DNA of 61,110 bases from Clostridia bacterium. Lineage in GTDB: Bacteria > Bacillota > DSM-521 > Neomoorellales > SLTJ01. The position numbers and the translations under genes are program-made. The DNA is taken from positions 1 to 61,110 of the forward strand of contig JANLFO010000014.1 of NCBI GenBank assembly GCA_024653205.1, given 5' to 3'. Below, piece by piece: positions 1 through 8,818 of this stretch (position 1 is its first letter; every line of letters begins with the position of its first letter). The notes under the pieces are model-generated. The model ran no database searches. It was given only the letters and a program-made list of their open reading frames with translations, and had not been told where the DNA came from.

Positions 1-83
1 GAGCACCCGGTACCGCCAGTCAACTCAACTTAACTCGAAAGTGGGGATACGTCAGCTCTGCGTCCTCTGCGTCGGAAGATTAG

Positions 84-110
84 GGGCGGCTCCGGACTAC
101 GGAGCCGCCC
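84..110 (-). terminator. Hairpin downstream of the HdrD-like gene
   Basis: An 11-bp perfect inverted repeat (84-94 with 100-110, five-base loop) lies 18 bases after the stop of the gene at 129-2186. The T-tract after the stem is poor, so this may be a weak rho-independent terminator or an mRNA 3' end stabiliser. Bases 1-83 hold no recognisable gene. Confidence 0.5.
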
Positions 111-128
111 GCACCCGAGGCACTACCG

Positions 129-2186
129 TCAGTGCTGGTCCAGGGTTCTTACCAACACTTCGGCCAGATCCAAAACCTGTACGCCCTCTTCTATCCCCTT
201 ATCCTTCAATCCGTCGGTTAACATGACCAGGCAGAAGGGACACGCGGTGGCAACCAGCTCCACCTTCTTGGCCAGGGCCTGTTCGGTACGCATCACGTTG
301 ATGCGCCGCCCCAGCTTCTCCTCCAGCCACATACGGCCGCCGCCGGCGCCGCAGCAGAAGCTCCGGTCGTGATGCCGCTCCATTTCCGTCAGGCGCAGCC
401 CGCCTACGCTTTCCAGAACCTTGCGGGGTTCGGAGTAAATGTCGTTGTAACGGCCGAGGTAACAGGAGTCGTGGTAGGTAGCCAGCAGGTCGAGTCTGCC
501 CTTGGGAGCCAGCCGCCCCTGCTGAAGCAGGCGCCACAGGTAGGTGCTGTGGTGCACCACTGCGAACTCACCGCCGAACTGCGGATACTCGTGCTTCAGG
601 GTGTTGAAGCAGTGAGGACAGGTAGTGACGATTTCTTTGAACCGGTAGTTCTTGAGGGTTTCCACGTTCTCCTGCACCAACATTTGGAACAGGTACTCGT
701 TACCCAGGCGACGGGCGGAATCTCCGCAGCATTTCTCCTCCGTGCCCAGAATGGCGAACTTGACCCCGGCCTCCTTAAGCAGGCGCACGAAAGCCGAGGC
801 CACCCTGCGGTTTCGGTCGTCGAAGGCACCGGAGCAACCCGGCCAGAACAAGACCTCTACTTCTTCCCCTTCCTCGAGCTCCCCGATGATGGGCACATCC
901 AAATCCCTAGCCCAGTCGGCCCGATTGGCCCAACCGATACCCCACGGGTTCCCGTTGTTCTCCATGTTGCGGAAGGCTACCTGGGCTTCGCCGGGGAAGC
1001 GGCTCTCGGACAGCACCAGGTTGCGCCGCATGCCCACTACCTTGTCTATGTGCTCCACGAACACCGGGCACTGTTCCATGCAGGCACGGCAGGTGGTACA
1101 GGACCAGATCACGTCTTCGGAGATAACCTCGCCGATGAGCGCCTTGTCCAGCACTGCCTGCTCCTGCTCCGTGAGGGTTACTTCCTGGCCTCCGGCCTTG
1201 GCTTCCCGGGCCTTCTTGGCCGCCAGCACCGGGCCGCGCTCCCACAAATGCGTGCGCAGGTCCTGCACCAGGCGCTTGGGGGAGAGCGGCTTCTCACTCA
1301 GATAGGCGGGACAGTTGTCCTGGCAGCGACCGCACCGGGTACAGGCATCGGTATCAAAGAGATGCTTCCAGGAGAAGTCTTCGATCTTCTCTACCCCGAA
1401 AACCTCGATCTCCTCATTCTCCAGGTCCAGGGGCACCAAAGCTCCTTTGGGTCCCAGATTCCGGCAAAACTGATTTACCGCCCCGCACAGGATGTGGAAG
1501 AGCTTGGAATAGGGGAAGTAGGCCACCGCCGCCAGGGCCAGCACGCCGTGTATCCACCACAAGGCCCGGTGTGCGGCCTGCTGGGTGGCCTCCGGCCAGC
1601 CCGCCACCCAGTTAGCTACTGCCGCCCCGCCGGGCTGGGCCGCCGCCCAGAAATCGCCCGTGGCCGCCATGCGGAGCCCTTCCACCAGGTATCCGGTAAC
1701 CAAGATGCCGGCCAAGAGGATCAGGATTATGGCGTCTTCCGGCTTGTTATCCAGCCGGTCGGGGCGAACAATGTAACGGCGCACCAGCGCCATGATCACC
1801 CCTACCAGGGCCAGCAGGCCCAGCACGTCCAGGATGAAGGAGACGCCCAGATAAGGGATTCCGGCCAGAAAATGATATCCGGTTAGAATCTGAATGAAGT
1901 CCAGGAAGGCGCCCAACGCGAACAGGGCTATGATGCCCCAAAACATGAAAAAGTGCATGGCTCCCGGGTAGGGATCCCGCAATTGCCGCCAGTGGCCGAA
2001 GCCCTCCCAGATAACGGTCCAGATCCGTTCGCCGAGCTGATCCCAACGTTTCTCCGGTCCGCCCAGTCTCCAAAGCTGGTAGTGGCGATAGAGACCGTAC
2101 AGTACAACCAGGGCTACTATAGCAAAGACGGCGTAGATCAAAAGGTGCTCCGGAATGTTCCAGTACAGTTCCCTCTGTGCTACCAT
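129..2186 (-). CDS. HdrD/DsrMK-like membrane Fe-S oxidoreductase
   Basis: Predicted inner-membrane electron-transfer protein of about 685 residues. The N-terminal third is a NarI-like membrane domain with five hydrophobic segments (about residues 14-34, 75-98, 108-134, 151-171 and 208-234). Then come two [4Fe-4S] motifs (C282, C285, C288, C292 and a second CTTCRACMEQC set) and two CCG domains (GCSG...KCCGD...CPHC and SCYLG...FCCGAGGG...CPFC). This architecture matches the FeS oxidoreductases that, in syntrophic fatty-acid oxidisers, are thought to pass electrons between ETF or a thiol/disulfide partner and menaquinone. No etfAB is adjacent, so the partner is unknown. The ATG at 2186 was chosen over an upstream in-frame ATG at 2213 because AAGGAGG sits seven bases before it. 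The gene stands alone, with a sigma-54-like promoter upstream. Confidence 0.85.
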   Translation of the reverse strand: MVAQRELYWNIPEHLLIYAVFAIVALVVLYGLYRHYQLWRLGGPEKRWDQLGERIWTVIWEGFGHWRQLRDPYPGAMHFFMFWGIIALFALGAFLDFIQILTGYHFLAGIPYLGVSFILDVLGLLALVGVIMALVRRYIVRPDRLDNKPEDAIILILLAGILVTGYLVEGLRMAATGDFWAAAQPGGAAVANWVAGWPEATQQAAHRALWWIHGVLALAAVAYFPYSKLFHILCGAVNQFCRNLGPKGALVPLDLENEEIEVFGVEKIEDFSWKHLFDTDACTRCGRCQDNCPAYLSEKPLSPKRLVQDLRTHLWERGPVLAAKKAREAKAGGQEVTLTEQEQAVLDKALIGEVISEDVIWSCTTCRACMEQCPVFVEHIDKVVGMRRNLVLSESRFPGEAQVAFRNMENNGNPWGIGWANRADWARDLDVPIIGELEEGEEVEVLFWPGCSGAFDDRNRRVASAFVRLLKEAGVKFAILGTEEKCCGDSARRLGNEYLFQMLVQENVETLKNYRFKEIVTTCPHCFNTLKHEYPQFGGEFAVVHHSTYLWRLLQQGRLAPKGRLDLLATYHDSCYLGRYNDIYSEPRKVLESVGGLRLTEMERHHDRSFCCGAGGGRMWLEEKLGRRINVMRTEQALAKKVELVATACPFCLVMLTDGLKDKGIEEGVQVLDLAEVLVRTLDQH

Positions 2187-2413
2187 TCCCTTCCCTCCTT
2201 GCTCCTCCGGCACCCTCCCAAGGCGTGCCCGGTGACTTCTCAGCCCCGGCCCCGGCCGGGCAACGTTCCCTGAGTATTTCGGCTCGAGCCTTCCTCACGC
2301 CGGTTCGCAGCCCCACCCCCTCTTCCTGCGCCTCCAGACAAGGTGCCTGCTGCTCCTGCTGCCAGGCTGGTCCACTTACCTTTGGTCAATCCAGTCATCC
2401 CCTTACCGGTATA

Positions 2414-2429
2414 AGCAAGCCTTATGCCA
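2414..2429 (-). promoter_or_regulatory. Candidate sigma-54 (-24/-12) promoter
   Basis: On the minus strand the element reads TGGCATAAGGCTTGCT, matching the sigma-54 consensus TGGCAC-N5-TTGCW with the required GG-N10-GC spacing. It is about 230 bases upstream of the HdrD-like start codon. An imperfect dyad GTTAACTTCGTGAAC at 2558-2572 lies about 130 bases further upstream, a usual distance for an activator site. A sigma-54 activator gene exists in this window at 47631-49061; any link is inference. Nothing else was recognised in the 485-base gap 2187-2671. Confidence 0.5.
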
Positions 2430-2671
2430 ATTTGGCCGCATCGCCCTACATCAGCGATCGCCAATACCTGCCTTCAAGACACAACCTATTCTTTGTGACC
2501 TGCATCCGGACGGTCATGAAAGACGTTGCCCTGCCGTCGCAAATCCGGAAACACAGTGTTAACTTCGTGAACGGAGCCTGCTTCCACAGCCTACACCCGG
2601 CGCCGTACCCGGTAAGGCTTTAGGCGCACAATAAACCGGGGCGCCGGGCAAAAACAGGATGACCCGATGCC

Positions 2672-4594
2672 TTAGGCGTCCCCCCTGCCGGATCTGGCCT
2701 CCGCCAGGAAGCGCTCCACGAAGTCCTCCAGCGCTGCCGAACCCCGGTCTCCTCCCTCCCGGTGCCGGACGCTAACCGTTCCGGCGGCCGCCTCCCGGTC
2801 TCCTACCACCAACATGTAGGGCACCTTTTCCAACTGCGCCTCGCGGATCTTATAGCCGATTTTCTCGTTGCGGTCGTCCAGCTCTACCCTGGCTCCGGCT
2901 TCCGCCAGCCTATCGGCCACCTTCTGCGCCCATTCCCGGTGACGGTCGGCAATGGGCAGGACTTTCACCTGCACGGGCGCCAGCCAGAGCGGAAAAGCCC
3001 CACCGTAATGTTCGATAAGAATGCCGATAAACCTCTCCAGACTCCCGAATACCACCCGGTGAATCATGGCCGGCCGGTGCTTCTGGCCGTCTTCGCCGAT
3101 ATAGGTGAGGTCAAATTTCTCGGGCAGTAGGAAGTCGAGCTGTATGGTTCCGCACTGCCAGGTGCGGCCCAGGCAGTCGCGCAGATGAAAGTCGATCTTG
3201 GGACCGTAGAAGGCCCCTTCCCCTTCGTTTACCCGGAAGCCCAGCCCTTTGGCCTCCAGGGCCTCCTTGAGGGCGCGCGTGGCCTCCTCCCATACCTCGG
3301 GCGAGCCCATGGCGTCCGGCGGTCGGGTGGACAGCTCTACGAAGTAGTCGAAACCGAAATGCCGGTAAAAGGCGTCGATCAAATCCAGAAGCCCCAGGAT
3401 TTCTTGCTTGATCTGAGAAGGCAAAAGGAAAATGTGGGCATCATCCTGCGTGAAGCTCCTCACCCGCAACAGGCCGTGCAGCACCCCCGACTTTTCGTGC
3501 CGGTGAACCAGCCCCAGTTCGGCCAGGCGCAGCGGCAGCTCACGGTAACTGTGCTGGCGGGAGCGATACACCAGGATGGCGCCCGGGCAGTTCATGGGCT
3601 TGATACAGAAGTCCCGGTCCTCGATGCGGGTGAAGTACATGTTCTCCCGATAGTGATCCCAATGCCCGGACTGCTCCCAGAGCTCCCGGCTGAGGAGGAT
3701 GGGGGTACGGATTTCCAGGTAACCCCGGCGCCGGTGCTCCCGCCGCCAGTGATCCTCCAGTTCCTGGCGCAGGATCATGCCCTTCCAGTGGAAGAAGGGA
3801 AAGCCCGGACCTTCTTCGTGGAGGCTGAAAATCTCCAGCTGGGGGCCCAGCCGGCGGTGATCGCGGCGTTTGGCCTCCTCCAGGCGCCGGAGGTAGGCTT
3901 CCATCGCCCCGCTTTCCGGGAAGGATATCCCGTAGATGCGCTGCAACATTTCCCTGGTCTCGGATCCCCGCCAGTAGGCGCCGGCCACGCTCAAGAGCCT
4001 TACCGTACCAATCTTCCCGGTGCTGGGGACGTGAGGGCCCCGGCACAGGTCTACGAATTCGCCCTGCCGGTAAAGGGAGACCGGCTCGTCCGCGGGGAGA
4101 TCCGCCAGCAGCTCCAGCTTATACGGCTCTTCCCGTTCGAGGAAGGCCTGCCGTGCCTCTTCCGGACTCACCTCCCGGCGTTCAAAGGGCAGGTCGGAGG
4201 CGATAATGCGCTCCATCTCCGCCTGAACGGCCTCAAGGTCTGCCGGGGTGAAGGCGTGGGGAGAGCCAAAATCATAGTAAAAGCCTTCCTCGATGGCCGG
4301 GCCGATGGCCAGCTTGGTGCCGGGAAAGAGGCGTTGTACTGCCTGGGCCATAATGTGGGCACTGCTGTGCCAGTACACCTGACGGCCCTCCGGGTCTTCA
4401 AAGGTGAGGAAGGCCACTTCCTCTGCCTGGGGAAGGGCTCCCACGGTCCGACCCAGATCGTACAGTTTGCCCGCCACCGAGGCGGCCAATACGCGCCCTG
4501 CTTCCCGGCCTAAGGCCAAGCCGGCCAGTTCGGCCAGGGTTTGCTCGCCGCCCACTCTGTCCGGCACCCAGTCTGCCAGTCTCACCTTGAACAT
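2672..4594 (-). CDS. thrS: Threonine--tRNA ligase
   Basis: Class II aminoacyl-tRNA synthetase that charges tRNA-Thr in the cytoplasm; 640 residues, the usual size for a bacterial ThrRS. The order is a TGS domain (about 1-62), the editing/SAD domain with the zinc-type motif HSSAH near residue 76, the catalytic core with class II motifs and the CPGA segment (NCPGAILVYRSRQHSYRELP region), and a C-terminal anticodon-binding domain. The ATG at 4594 is preceded by AAGGAGG at good spacing. It is transcribed from its own promoter through a T-box leader, so expression should rise when uncharged tRNA-Thr accumulates. It appears monocistronic, ending 485 bases before the HdrD-like gene. Confidence 0.97.
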   Translation of the reverse strand: MFKVRLADWVPDRVGGEQTLAELAGLALGREAGRVLAASVAGKLYDLGRTVGALPQAEEVAFLTFEDPEGRQVYWHSSAHIMAQAVQRLFPGTKLAIGPAIEEGFYYDFGSPHAFTPADLEAVQAEMERIIASDLPFERREVSPEEARQAFLEREEPYKLELLADLPADEPVSLYRQGEFVDLCRGPHVPSTGKIGTVRLLSVAGAYWRGSETREMLQRIYGISFPESGAMEAYLRRLEEAKRRDHRRLGPQLEIFSLHEEGPGFPFFHWKGMILRQELEDHWRREHRRRGYLEIRTPILLSRELWEQSGHWDHYRENMYFTRIEDRDFCIKPMNCPGAILVYRSRQHSYRELPLRLAELGLVHRHEKSGVLHGLLRVRSFTQDDAHIFLLPSQIKQEILGLLDLIDAFYRHFGFDYFVELSTRPPDAMGSPEVWEEATRALKEALEAKGLGFRVNEGEGAFYGPKIDFHLRDCLGRTWQCGTIQLDFLLPEKFDLTYIGEDGQKHRPAMIHRVVFGSLERFIGILIEHYGGAFPLWLAPVQVKVLPIADRHREWAQKVADRLAEAGARVELDDRNEKIGYKIREAQLEKVPYMLVVGDREAAAGTVSVRHREGGDRGSAALEDFVERFLAEARSGRGDA

Positions 4595-4620
4595 CGCTTT
4601 TCCTCCTTACCTACGGCTCT

Positions 4621-4870
4621 AAAAAGGCATCCCGCCCCTAAGGGACGGGATGCCCGCGGTTCCACCCTTGTTGGAAAGGCAAGAGCCTTTCCCCCTCTGG
4701 CCGATAACGGCGGCTGCCCGTCGCCGCTTACTGGGCTAGAAGCCGTTCGCGGCGCAGCTCCCGGGCGGTGTTCCCACCGGCCCGCCGGGCCGGCTCGCAG
4801 CCTCGGCCGCGCCTCTCTTGACGGGCAAGCCGACGGTACTCTCCCGTTCATCGCCTTTGGACGCTGTACC
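4621..4870 (-). promoter_or_regulatory. T-box riboswitch of thrS
   Basis: The leader shows the T-box hallmarks on the minus strand. A stem I start with GATGAACGGGAGAGTA lies at 4837-4852. A candidate threonine specifier ACC lies in an AACACC context at 4767-4769. The conserved antiterminator sequence GGTGGAACCGCGG is at 4654-4666. A terminator follows: a 13-bp stem at 4626-4653 with a run of five T at 4621-4625. Uncharged tRNA-Thr should pair with the specifier and the T-box bulge and allow read-through into thrS. The specifier assignment is by eye. Confidence 0.92.
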
Positions 4871-4877
4871 CAGCTAT

Positions 4878-4906
4878 ACTTTACTTGCCCGCCCCGGGGC
4901 TGTCAA
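4878..4906 (-). promoter_or_regulatory. Sigma-A promoter of the thrS T-box leader
   Basis: A perfect -35 TTGACA (4901-4906) is separated by 17 bases from -10 TAAAGT (4878-4883). Transcription would start near 4871, immediately before the T-box stem I. Confidence 0.8.
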
Positions 4907-4972
4907 CCTCCAACCGCTCCTGGTGTCATAACCCGTTAGGTTAAAAGCTCAGTCCGACCAAGAGTCAGGCCC

Positions 4973-5299
4973 TTAGCCTACCTCCTCCAGGACGGCAACC
5001 GTCGCCCGGGCCTGCAGGTGAAGTATGCGTTTGACGGTCTCCAGGAGCTCATAGATCTCTGGGTAATTGATGCGGTAGAGCATGCGCAAGCCGTCCTTAC
5101 GCGAGCTCACCAGGTCTTGACGCTTAAGTACCGCCAGGTGCTGCGACACGTTGGCCTGCTCCAGCTCAAGCTGCTCGGTAATCTCGCAGACGCAGCGCTC
5201 ACCACTGCGGAGGTACTCCAGGATACGTAGACGCGTCGGATGAGCCAGCGCCTTCAGAAGATCGGCCTGTAGCTGCAAGGTACGCTCATTAATCGGCAT
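4973..5299 (-). CDS. ArsR/SmtB-family metalloregulator
   Basis: Small winged-helix repressor of 108 residues from the chosen start. The helix-turn-helix region is clear (PTRLRILEYL ... ITEQLELEQANVSQHLAVLKRQDLV). An ERCVCEI segment matches the alpha-3 metal site (ELCVC-type) of ArsR/CadC sensors that bind As(III), Sb(III), Cd or Pb through paired cysteines, so a thiophilic metal or metalloid signal is likely. The ATG at 5299 has AGAAGGA upstream; the longer in-frame start at 5323 has none. It sits alone; the likely targets are its own promoter and perhaps the divergent promoters at 8631-8779, which share an ATATACT-type motif with it. The effector is inferred, not shown. Confidence 0.85.
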   Translation of the reverse strand: MPINERTLQLQADLLKALAHPTRLRILEYLRSGERCVCEITEQLELEQANVSQHLAVLKRQDLVSSRKDGLRMLYRINYPEIYELLETVKRILHLQARATVAVLEEVG

Positions 5300-5515
5300 A
5301 GATCCTTCTCTCCTAAAAGACATTAGTATATAAGTTTTCGCCTATCCTTATTACATTGAAACATAGCTTATACTCGAAGTCAATTAGGTCCCCCACGGAG
5401 GCATTTGCGTTGACCCCGCAATTCTGGTTGGGGTATAGCAGCCATCGAAGCCCGTCTGACGGGCTCTTGCTATTTCGGAGGTTTGTCTTATAACCAACTA
5501 TAGGAACATTATCCA

Positions 5516-6782
5516 TCAGGTGTAACCTGGGGGGGCCAAAAGGGATATACCAGCCCCCTTGCCGTACCGAATTCCTTTTTGGGGGGCCGTCTCGGTTAGG
5601 CGGCGCAGGTTTTGTACCTTCTTCTCTCTCACTCTTCCTAAGGCCATGACCGGCATTACCAACAGGGCCAGGGTGCACCCTAGTTTCATCTTCCTTAGCC
5701 CCCGGATGTAGTGCTCTTCAAAGCCAAACACCCGATCCAGTCTGCTGTTGACCCGCTCTACGGCGGTGCGCTTTTTGCAGATGCTCTTCCAGGCGTAGCT
5801 AGACCGGCCTAGGGGAGTGAAGATTCGAGGGTCTTCTTTAAGCGGGATCCTTACCGCGCCTTTCACCCGGCAACGGTCCATGCCCATACAGGTTAGTCCG
5901 TAGTGCCGGGCAGGACACCGGCACTTTAGGCTGCCCCGGTCCTTTTCAAACCCGCCGTAGGCCATGGGCCGGCGCTGTGCGGTCTGAGGACAGTAGCAGT
6001 ACACCTGACCCTTATAGTCGTAAACCACATTGGCCCAGCCGGTTAAGAGTCTGGTCTCTTCTCCGTCGCGCCACATATTGCGGATGTCTATGACCGGCTT
6101 TATGGCGTGTTCGTCCCATAGCTTGGTGTTGAGTTTGCCATCGTCATAGCCCCGATCCCCTAAAAGGTATTCGCATCTTTGGATGATAGCCGGTAGTTGC
6201 TCGGCCATTTGGTCTGAGCCAATGCGCTTGCTTTACTTCGCTGGCTGAGGCTTGGGTGAGACTAAAGGCTACCGGCAGGTCATAGGTGGCATCCACTACT
6301 AGGTGGAGTTTATAGCCGAACCAGCGCACTACTTTCTCCCAGGTGCTGCCGTCTTCTCTTTGCCTCCGCAGGGTCTTTTGCCCCCAGTCGGCGTCCACAT
6401 CGTGCCGGCCATCACGCTTAACCACTTTGCCGGCTTGACGCTTTCTGCCTCGGGCAAAGCTGGCTATGGCTTTTCCGCCTACGGGCAGTACCCGGCCAAA
6501 GTCGGGAAGGTGCTTTGTCAGTTCTTCTACCAGCCGGTTGAACATCGCCCCCAGTAACTGTTGGCGGGCCATCAGTTTCTTTAGGAACCGGCTGTATACC
6601 CAGGCCGGCGGTACCGCTTCTTCTCCCCGGACAGGATCAATACCGCATAAATGGCGCAGCTGCCCGTTACGTTTTAGCTCCCGCCTGAGGCTCTCTATGG
6701 AGGGATGCTGATAAACTATGCCTGCCAATATGGAGTTCCGTACCGCCCGCACCGTGTAGTCGTCCCGGCCGCTGCCGACCAA
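5516..6782 (-). pseudogene. Frameshifted DDE transposase (IS4-type fold)
   Basis: Two overlapping minus-strand frames (6144-6782 and 5516-6208) together encode one DDE_Tnp_1-type transposase. The first has the first catalytic Asp region (KLHLVVDATYDLPVAF). The second has GDRGYDDG and the Glu-containing VERVNSRLD helix. The frames break at a tandem AAGC-AAGC (6226-6233). Removing one 4-base copy gives the continuous reading SEVKRIGSDQMAEQLP, which fits the family. The reading frame is open upstream of 6782 but the usual N-terminus and a clear start are missing, so the 5' end may also be lost. No convincing terminal inverted repeats or target duplication were found. It is probably inactive. Confidence 0.85.
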
Positions 6783-6807
6783 GTTCTTTACAGGTAGGAT
6801 AATCCAG

Positions 6808-7554
6808 CTACACCTCCAGCGCCTGCAAGAGATCGGCCATGGCCTTGCCGATGGGCTGCCGGATAACCACCTCCGCCTCCCCGTCGTAAGGGGTGGGCAT
6901 GAGGTTGATAATCACCAGCTTCCGGGCATACCGAGGCAGGCTTGCCACGGGATACACCTGAAGACTGGTACCCACCACCAGGAGCAGGTCGCAGTTGGCC
7001 AGCTCTCGCTCGGCGGCGTAGTAGTCCTCGCTCATCCGGTCTCCGAAAAGCACCACGTCCGGCCGGATCATGCCCCCACAGCCGCAACGCGGGGGAAGGC
7101 TACCCCGCTCGAACTGGCTCCACATCTCTTCGAAGGGGAAAGAACGACCGCAGCCCAGGCAGTGCCCGGTCCGCAGGTGGCCGTGCACCTCGTATACGCG
7201 GCGGGAGCCGGCCTTAAGGTGCAGGCCGTCCACGTTCTGGGTTACCACCCCCTGGATAAAGCCGGCTCTTTCCAGTTCGGCCAGGGCCAGGTGGCCGGAG
7301 TTGGGCCGGGCCTCCTGAATCCTGGCCCACCGCGGCAGGTTCATGCGGTAGAAGAAAACCGGATCCCGCTCCAGGGCCTCCACGCTGGCCACCCGAGTGG
7401 GCTCCATCTTTTTCCATAAGCCGGTACCCGGACTGCGGTAGTCAGGAATGCCGCTTTCCGTGCTGATCCCTGCCCCCGTAAGCGCCCAATGCCGCCCCGG
7501 CTGCCGCAGTAACTCCGCCACCCGTGCTACTTGCCGCCCGTAACTCTCGGCCAT
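6808..7554 (-). CDS. Sir2-family NAD-dependent protein deacylase
   Basis: Cytoplasmic sirtuin of about 248 residues that removes acyl groups from lysines using NAD+. The signature motifs are present: [15 protein letters not shown] (NAD binding), TQNVDGLH, the catalytic His in YEVHGHL, two zinc cysteine pairs (CLGC and CGC/GG), and the C-terminal [10 protein letters not shown]. The ATG at 7554 is preferred because GGGGGTGA lies five bases upstream; an ATG at 7575 is an alternative. It is next to the transposase remnant but its motifs are intact and its length is normal. In an acyl-CoA-metabolising anaerobe a common target is acetyl-CoA synthetase-type enzymes; here that is inference. Confidence 0.92.
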   Translation of the reverse strand: MAESYGRQVARVAELLRQPGRHWALTGAGISTESGIPDYRSPGTGLWKKMEPTRVASVEALERDPVFFYRMNLPRWARIQEARPNSGHLALAELERAGFIQGVVTQNVDGLHLKAGSRRVYEVHGHLRTGHCLGCGRSFPFEEMWSQFERGSLPPRCGCGGMIRPDVVLFGDRMSEDYYAAERELANCDLLLVVGTSLQVYPVASLPRYARKLVIINLMPTPYDGEAEVVIRQPIGKAMADLLQALEV

Positions 7555-7741
7555 ACGGTTCACCCCCGCCTCCATAGGTTCGCCGTGCTACCGGGTCCTT
7601 CCTCCCCGCGAGGCGCGGCGCCCGCTTCCGCACTCGCTTGCGCCGGGCTCGGTACCCGGTAAAGTCGGGTAGCGGAAGGGCCAGCACCGACTGCCGGCCG
7701 AAGCCAGCATAGGCCGGTGGCGCCGGGGCCGTGAAAGGCTA

Positions 7742-8500
7742 TTACCGCCCGTTAAGCAACGCGGCGTTAAGAAGCTCCGCCGCTTTGGCGGCGGTGTCTC
7801 CCACCAGCTTGCTACAGCGGTCCCTTTGGGGGTCCCCAAAAATCGGTTCCATGGTGGCCATACCCCAATTAAAGAGGGACATACTACATAATGGGGAACC
7901 CGCTACGGTAGCTTTTTGTTTCTTGAAACGGCAATAGGCTTCATGCTTATCGGTGGGTAGGGGAGTGGTGGAATACCAGGTTACCAGCTCCCTTATCGGG
8001 CCAAAACAGGCGGGCGGCAGCGTAGTGGGATCCATTACCAAACTCATGACCAACCCCGAGGCGTTCAGCGCCCCGCAGATCATCCCCAGGCCCGCCACTC
8101 CGCCGGCACCGTAGAGAAATACCTCCAAGGGAAAGACGGTCCAGGGATAGCCCACTGCTTCCCGCAGGGTCAGCACCAGCGCCGCACCCGCGCCATACAT
8201 GCAATTGTTGAGACGCTGACACTCGTTGTAGCCCCGCTCCCGAACCACCTCCGGGTCTAACGCCCGGTACGGCCACGGTCGAGGAGGTAGTGAGCCCGCG
8301 GGGGGGCTCACCACGCTCATGGTCTGGGCGCTTTCGTCCCAGGCCACGGTTGCCCCCAGCGCTTCGGCCACCGGCCTAACCGCAGCTACCACCTCCTTCT
8401 CCCGCCACGCCGGCCGGCCCACATCGGTAACTTCTTTTCCGTTGACTACCAAGTTCACTGACCGCGGGGTACCAGGAGATCCATCCGTCTTGTTTTCCAC
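7742..8500 (-). CDS. Cysteine-rich C_GCAxxG_C_C-like protein, no signal peptide
   Basis: About 252 residues. The N-terminal ~60 residues resemble half of a copper-amine-oxidase-N/stalk domain (VNLVVNGKEV...VRPVAEALGATVAWD). The rest is a C_GCAxxG_C_C-like cysteine-rich domain with conserved cysteines in NNCMYG, CGALN, PPACFGP, EAYC, SPLC and DRC. It is a clear paralogue of 24718-25566, but that copy has a Tat signal and this one does not. The GTG at 8500 is used because GGAGGAGGG precedes it and because the promoter (8631-8659) makes the longer in-frame start at 8680 impossible. Function is unknown; redox-active disulfides or metal binding are suggested by the cysteines. Confidence 0.75.
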   Translation of the reverse strand: MENKTDGSPGTPRSVNLVVNGKEVTDVGRPAWREKEVVAAVRPVAEALGATVAWDESAQTMSVVSPPAGSLPPRPWPYRALDPEVVRERGYNECQRLNNCMYGAGAALVLTLREAVGYPWTVFPLEVFLYGAGGVAGLGMICGALNASGLVMSLVMDPTTLPPACFGPIRELVTWYSTTPLPTDKHEAYCRFKKQKATVAGSPLCSMSLFNWGMATMEPIFGDPQRDRCSKLVGDTAAKAAELLNAALLNGR

Positions 8501-8630
8501 TAGTTTTCCCTCCTCCAGAACGTCATTGGGCTGGCGGATCGTTTGCTCTGCCGGCGGAAACTGGGGATAACTTAGGGTATTGGGGTCTTGACTTAGACAA
8601 TATATACGAATATACTCATAGATCGAACCT

Positions 8631-8659
8631 ATTGTACCCTGGCCAACTCGCCATGTCAA
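8631..8659 (-). promoter_or_regulatory. Sigma-A promoter of the cysteine-rich gene, with AT-rich dyad
   Basis: TTGACA (8654-8659), 17-base spacer, TACAAT (8631-8636) on the minus strand. Just downstream of the predicted start site, at about 8596-8620, is an AT-rich imperfect dyad (minus strand GAGTATATTCGTATATATTG) that could be a repressor site. Confidence 0.75.
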
Positions 8660-8750
8660 TGCCTTGGCGTCCAGTCTCACCCAGGTCGGGTGCCGACGGC
8701 TAATCCGAGGACGTATAACCAGAGAGGGCGAGAAAGAAGTCCGTTAATGG

Positions 8751-8779
8751 TTTACAATATGCATATATTATGATATACT
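8751..8779 (+). promoter_or_regulatory. Sigma-A promoter of the permease gene with palindromic spacer
   Basis: TTTACA (8751-8756), exactly 17 bases, TATACT (8774-8779). The spacer contains the perfect palindrome ATATGCATAT (8757-8766), placed where an ArsR-type repressor would block RNA polymerase. It is divergent from the promoter at 8631-8659. Confidence 0.75.
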
Positions 8780-8818
8780 CTCAACGTAACCCACGTCGCC
8801 CAGAAGGAGGTGTCACTC

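Noticed and set aside
369-1886. 505-codon open frame on plus
   Set aside because: Antisense shadow of the HdrD-like gene; no domain, no ribosome site, biased composition.
5313-5678. 121-codon minus frame after the transposase
   Set aside because: Overlaps the end of the real transposase frame, with no family resemblance and no ribosome site.
5477-6817. Possible IS ends starting GGAGGT on both sides
   Set aside because: Only six bases match before the ends diverge, and no target duplication was seen; GGAGGT may be chance.
7742-8680. Longer form of the cysteine-rich protein starting at 8680
   Set aside because: The strong promoter at 8631-8659 lies inside that extension, so the transcript begins after 8680.
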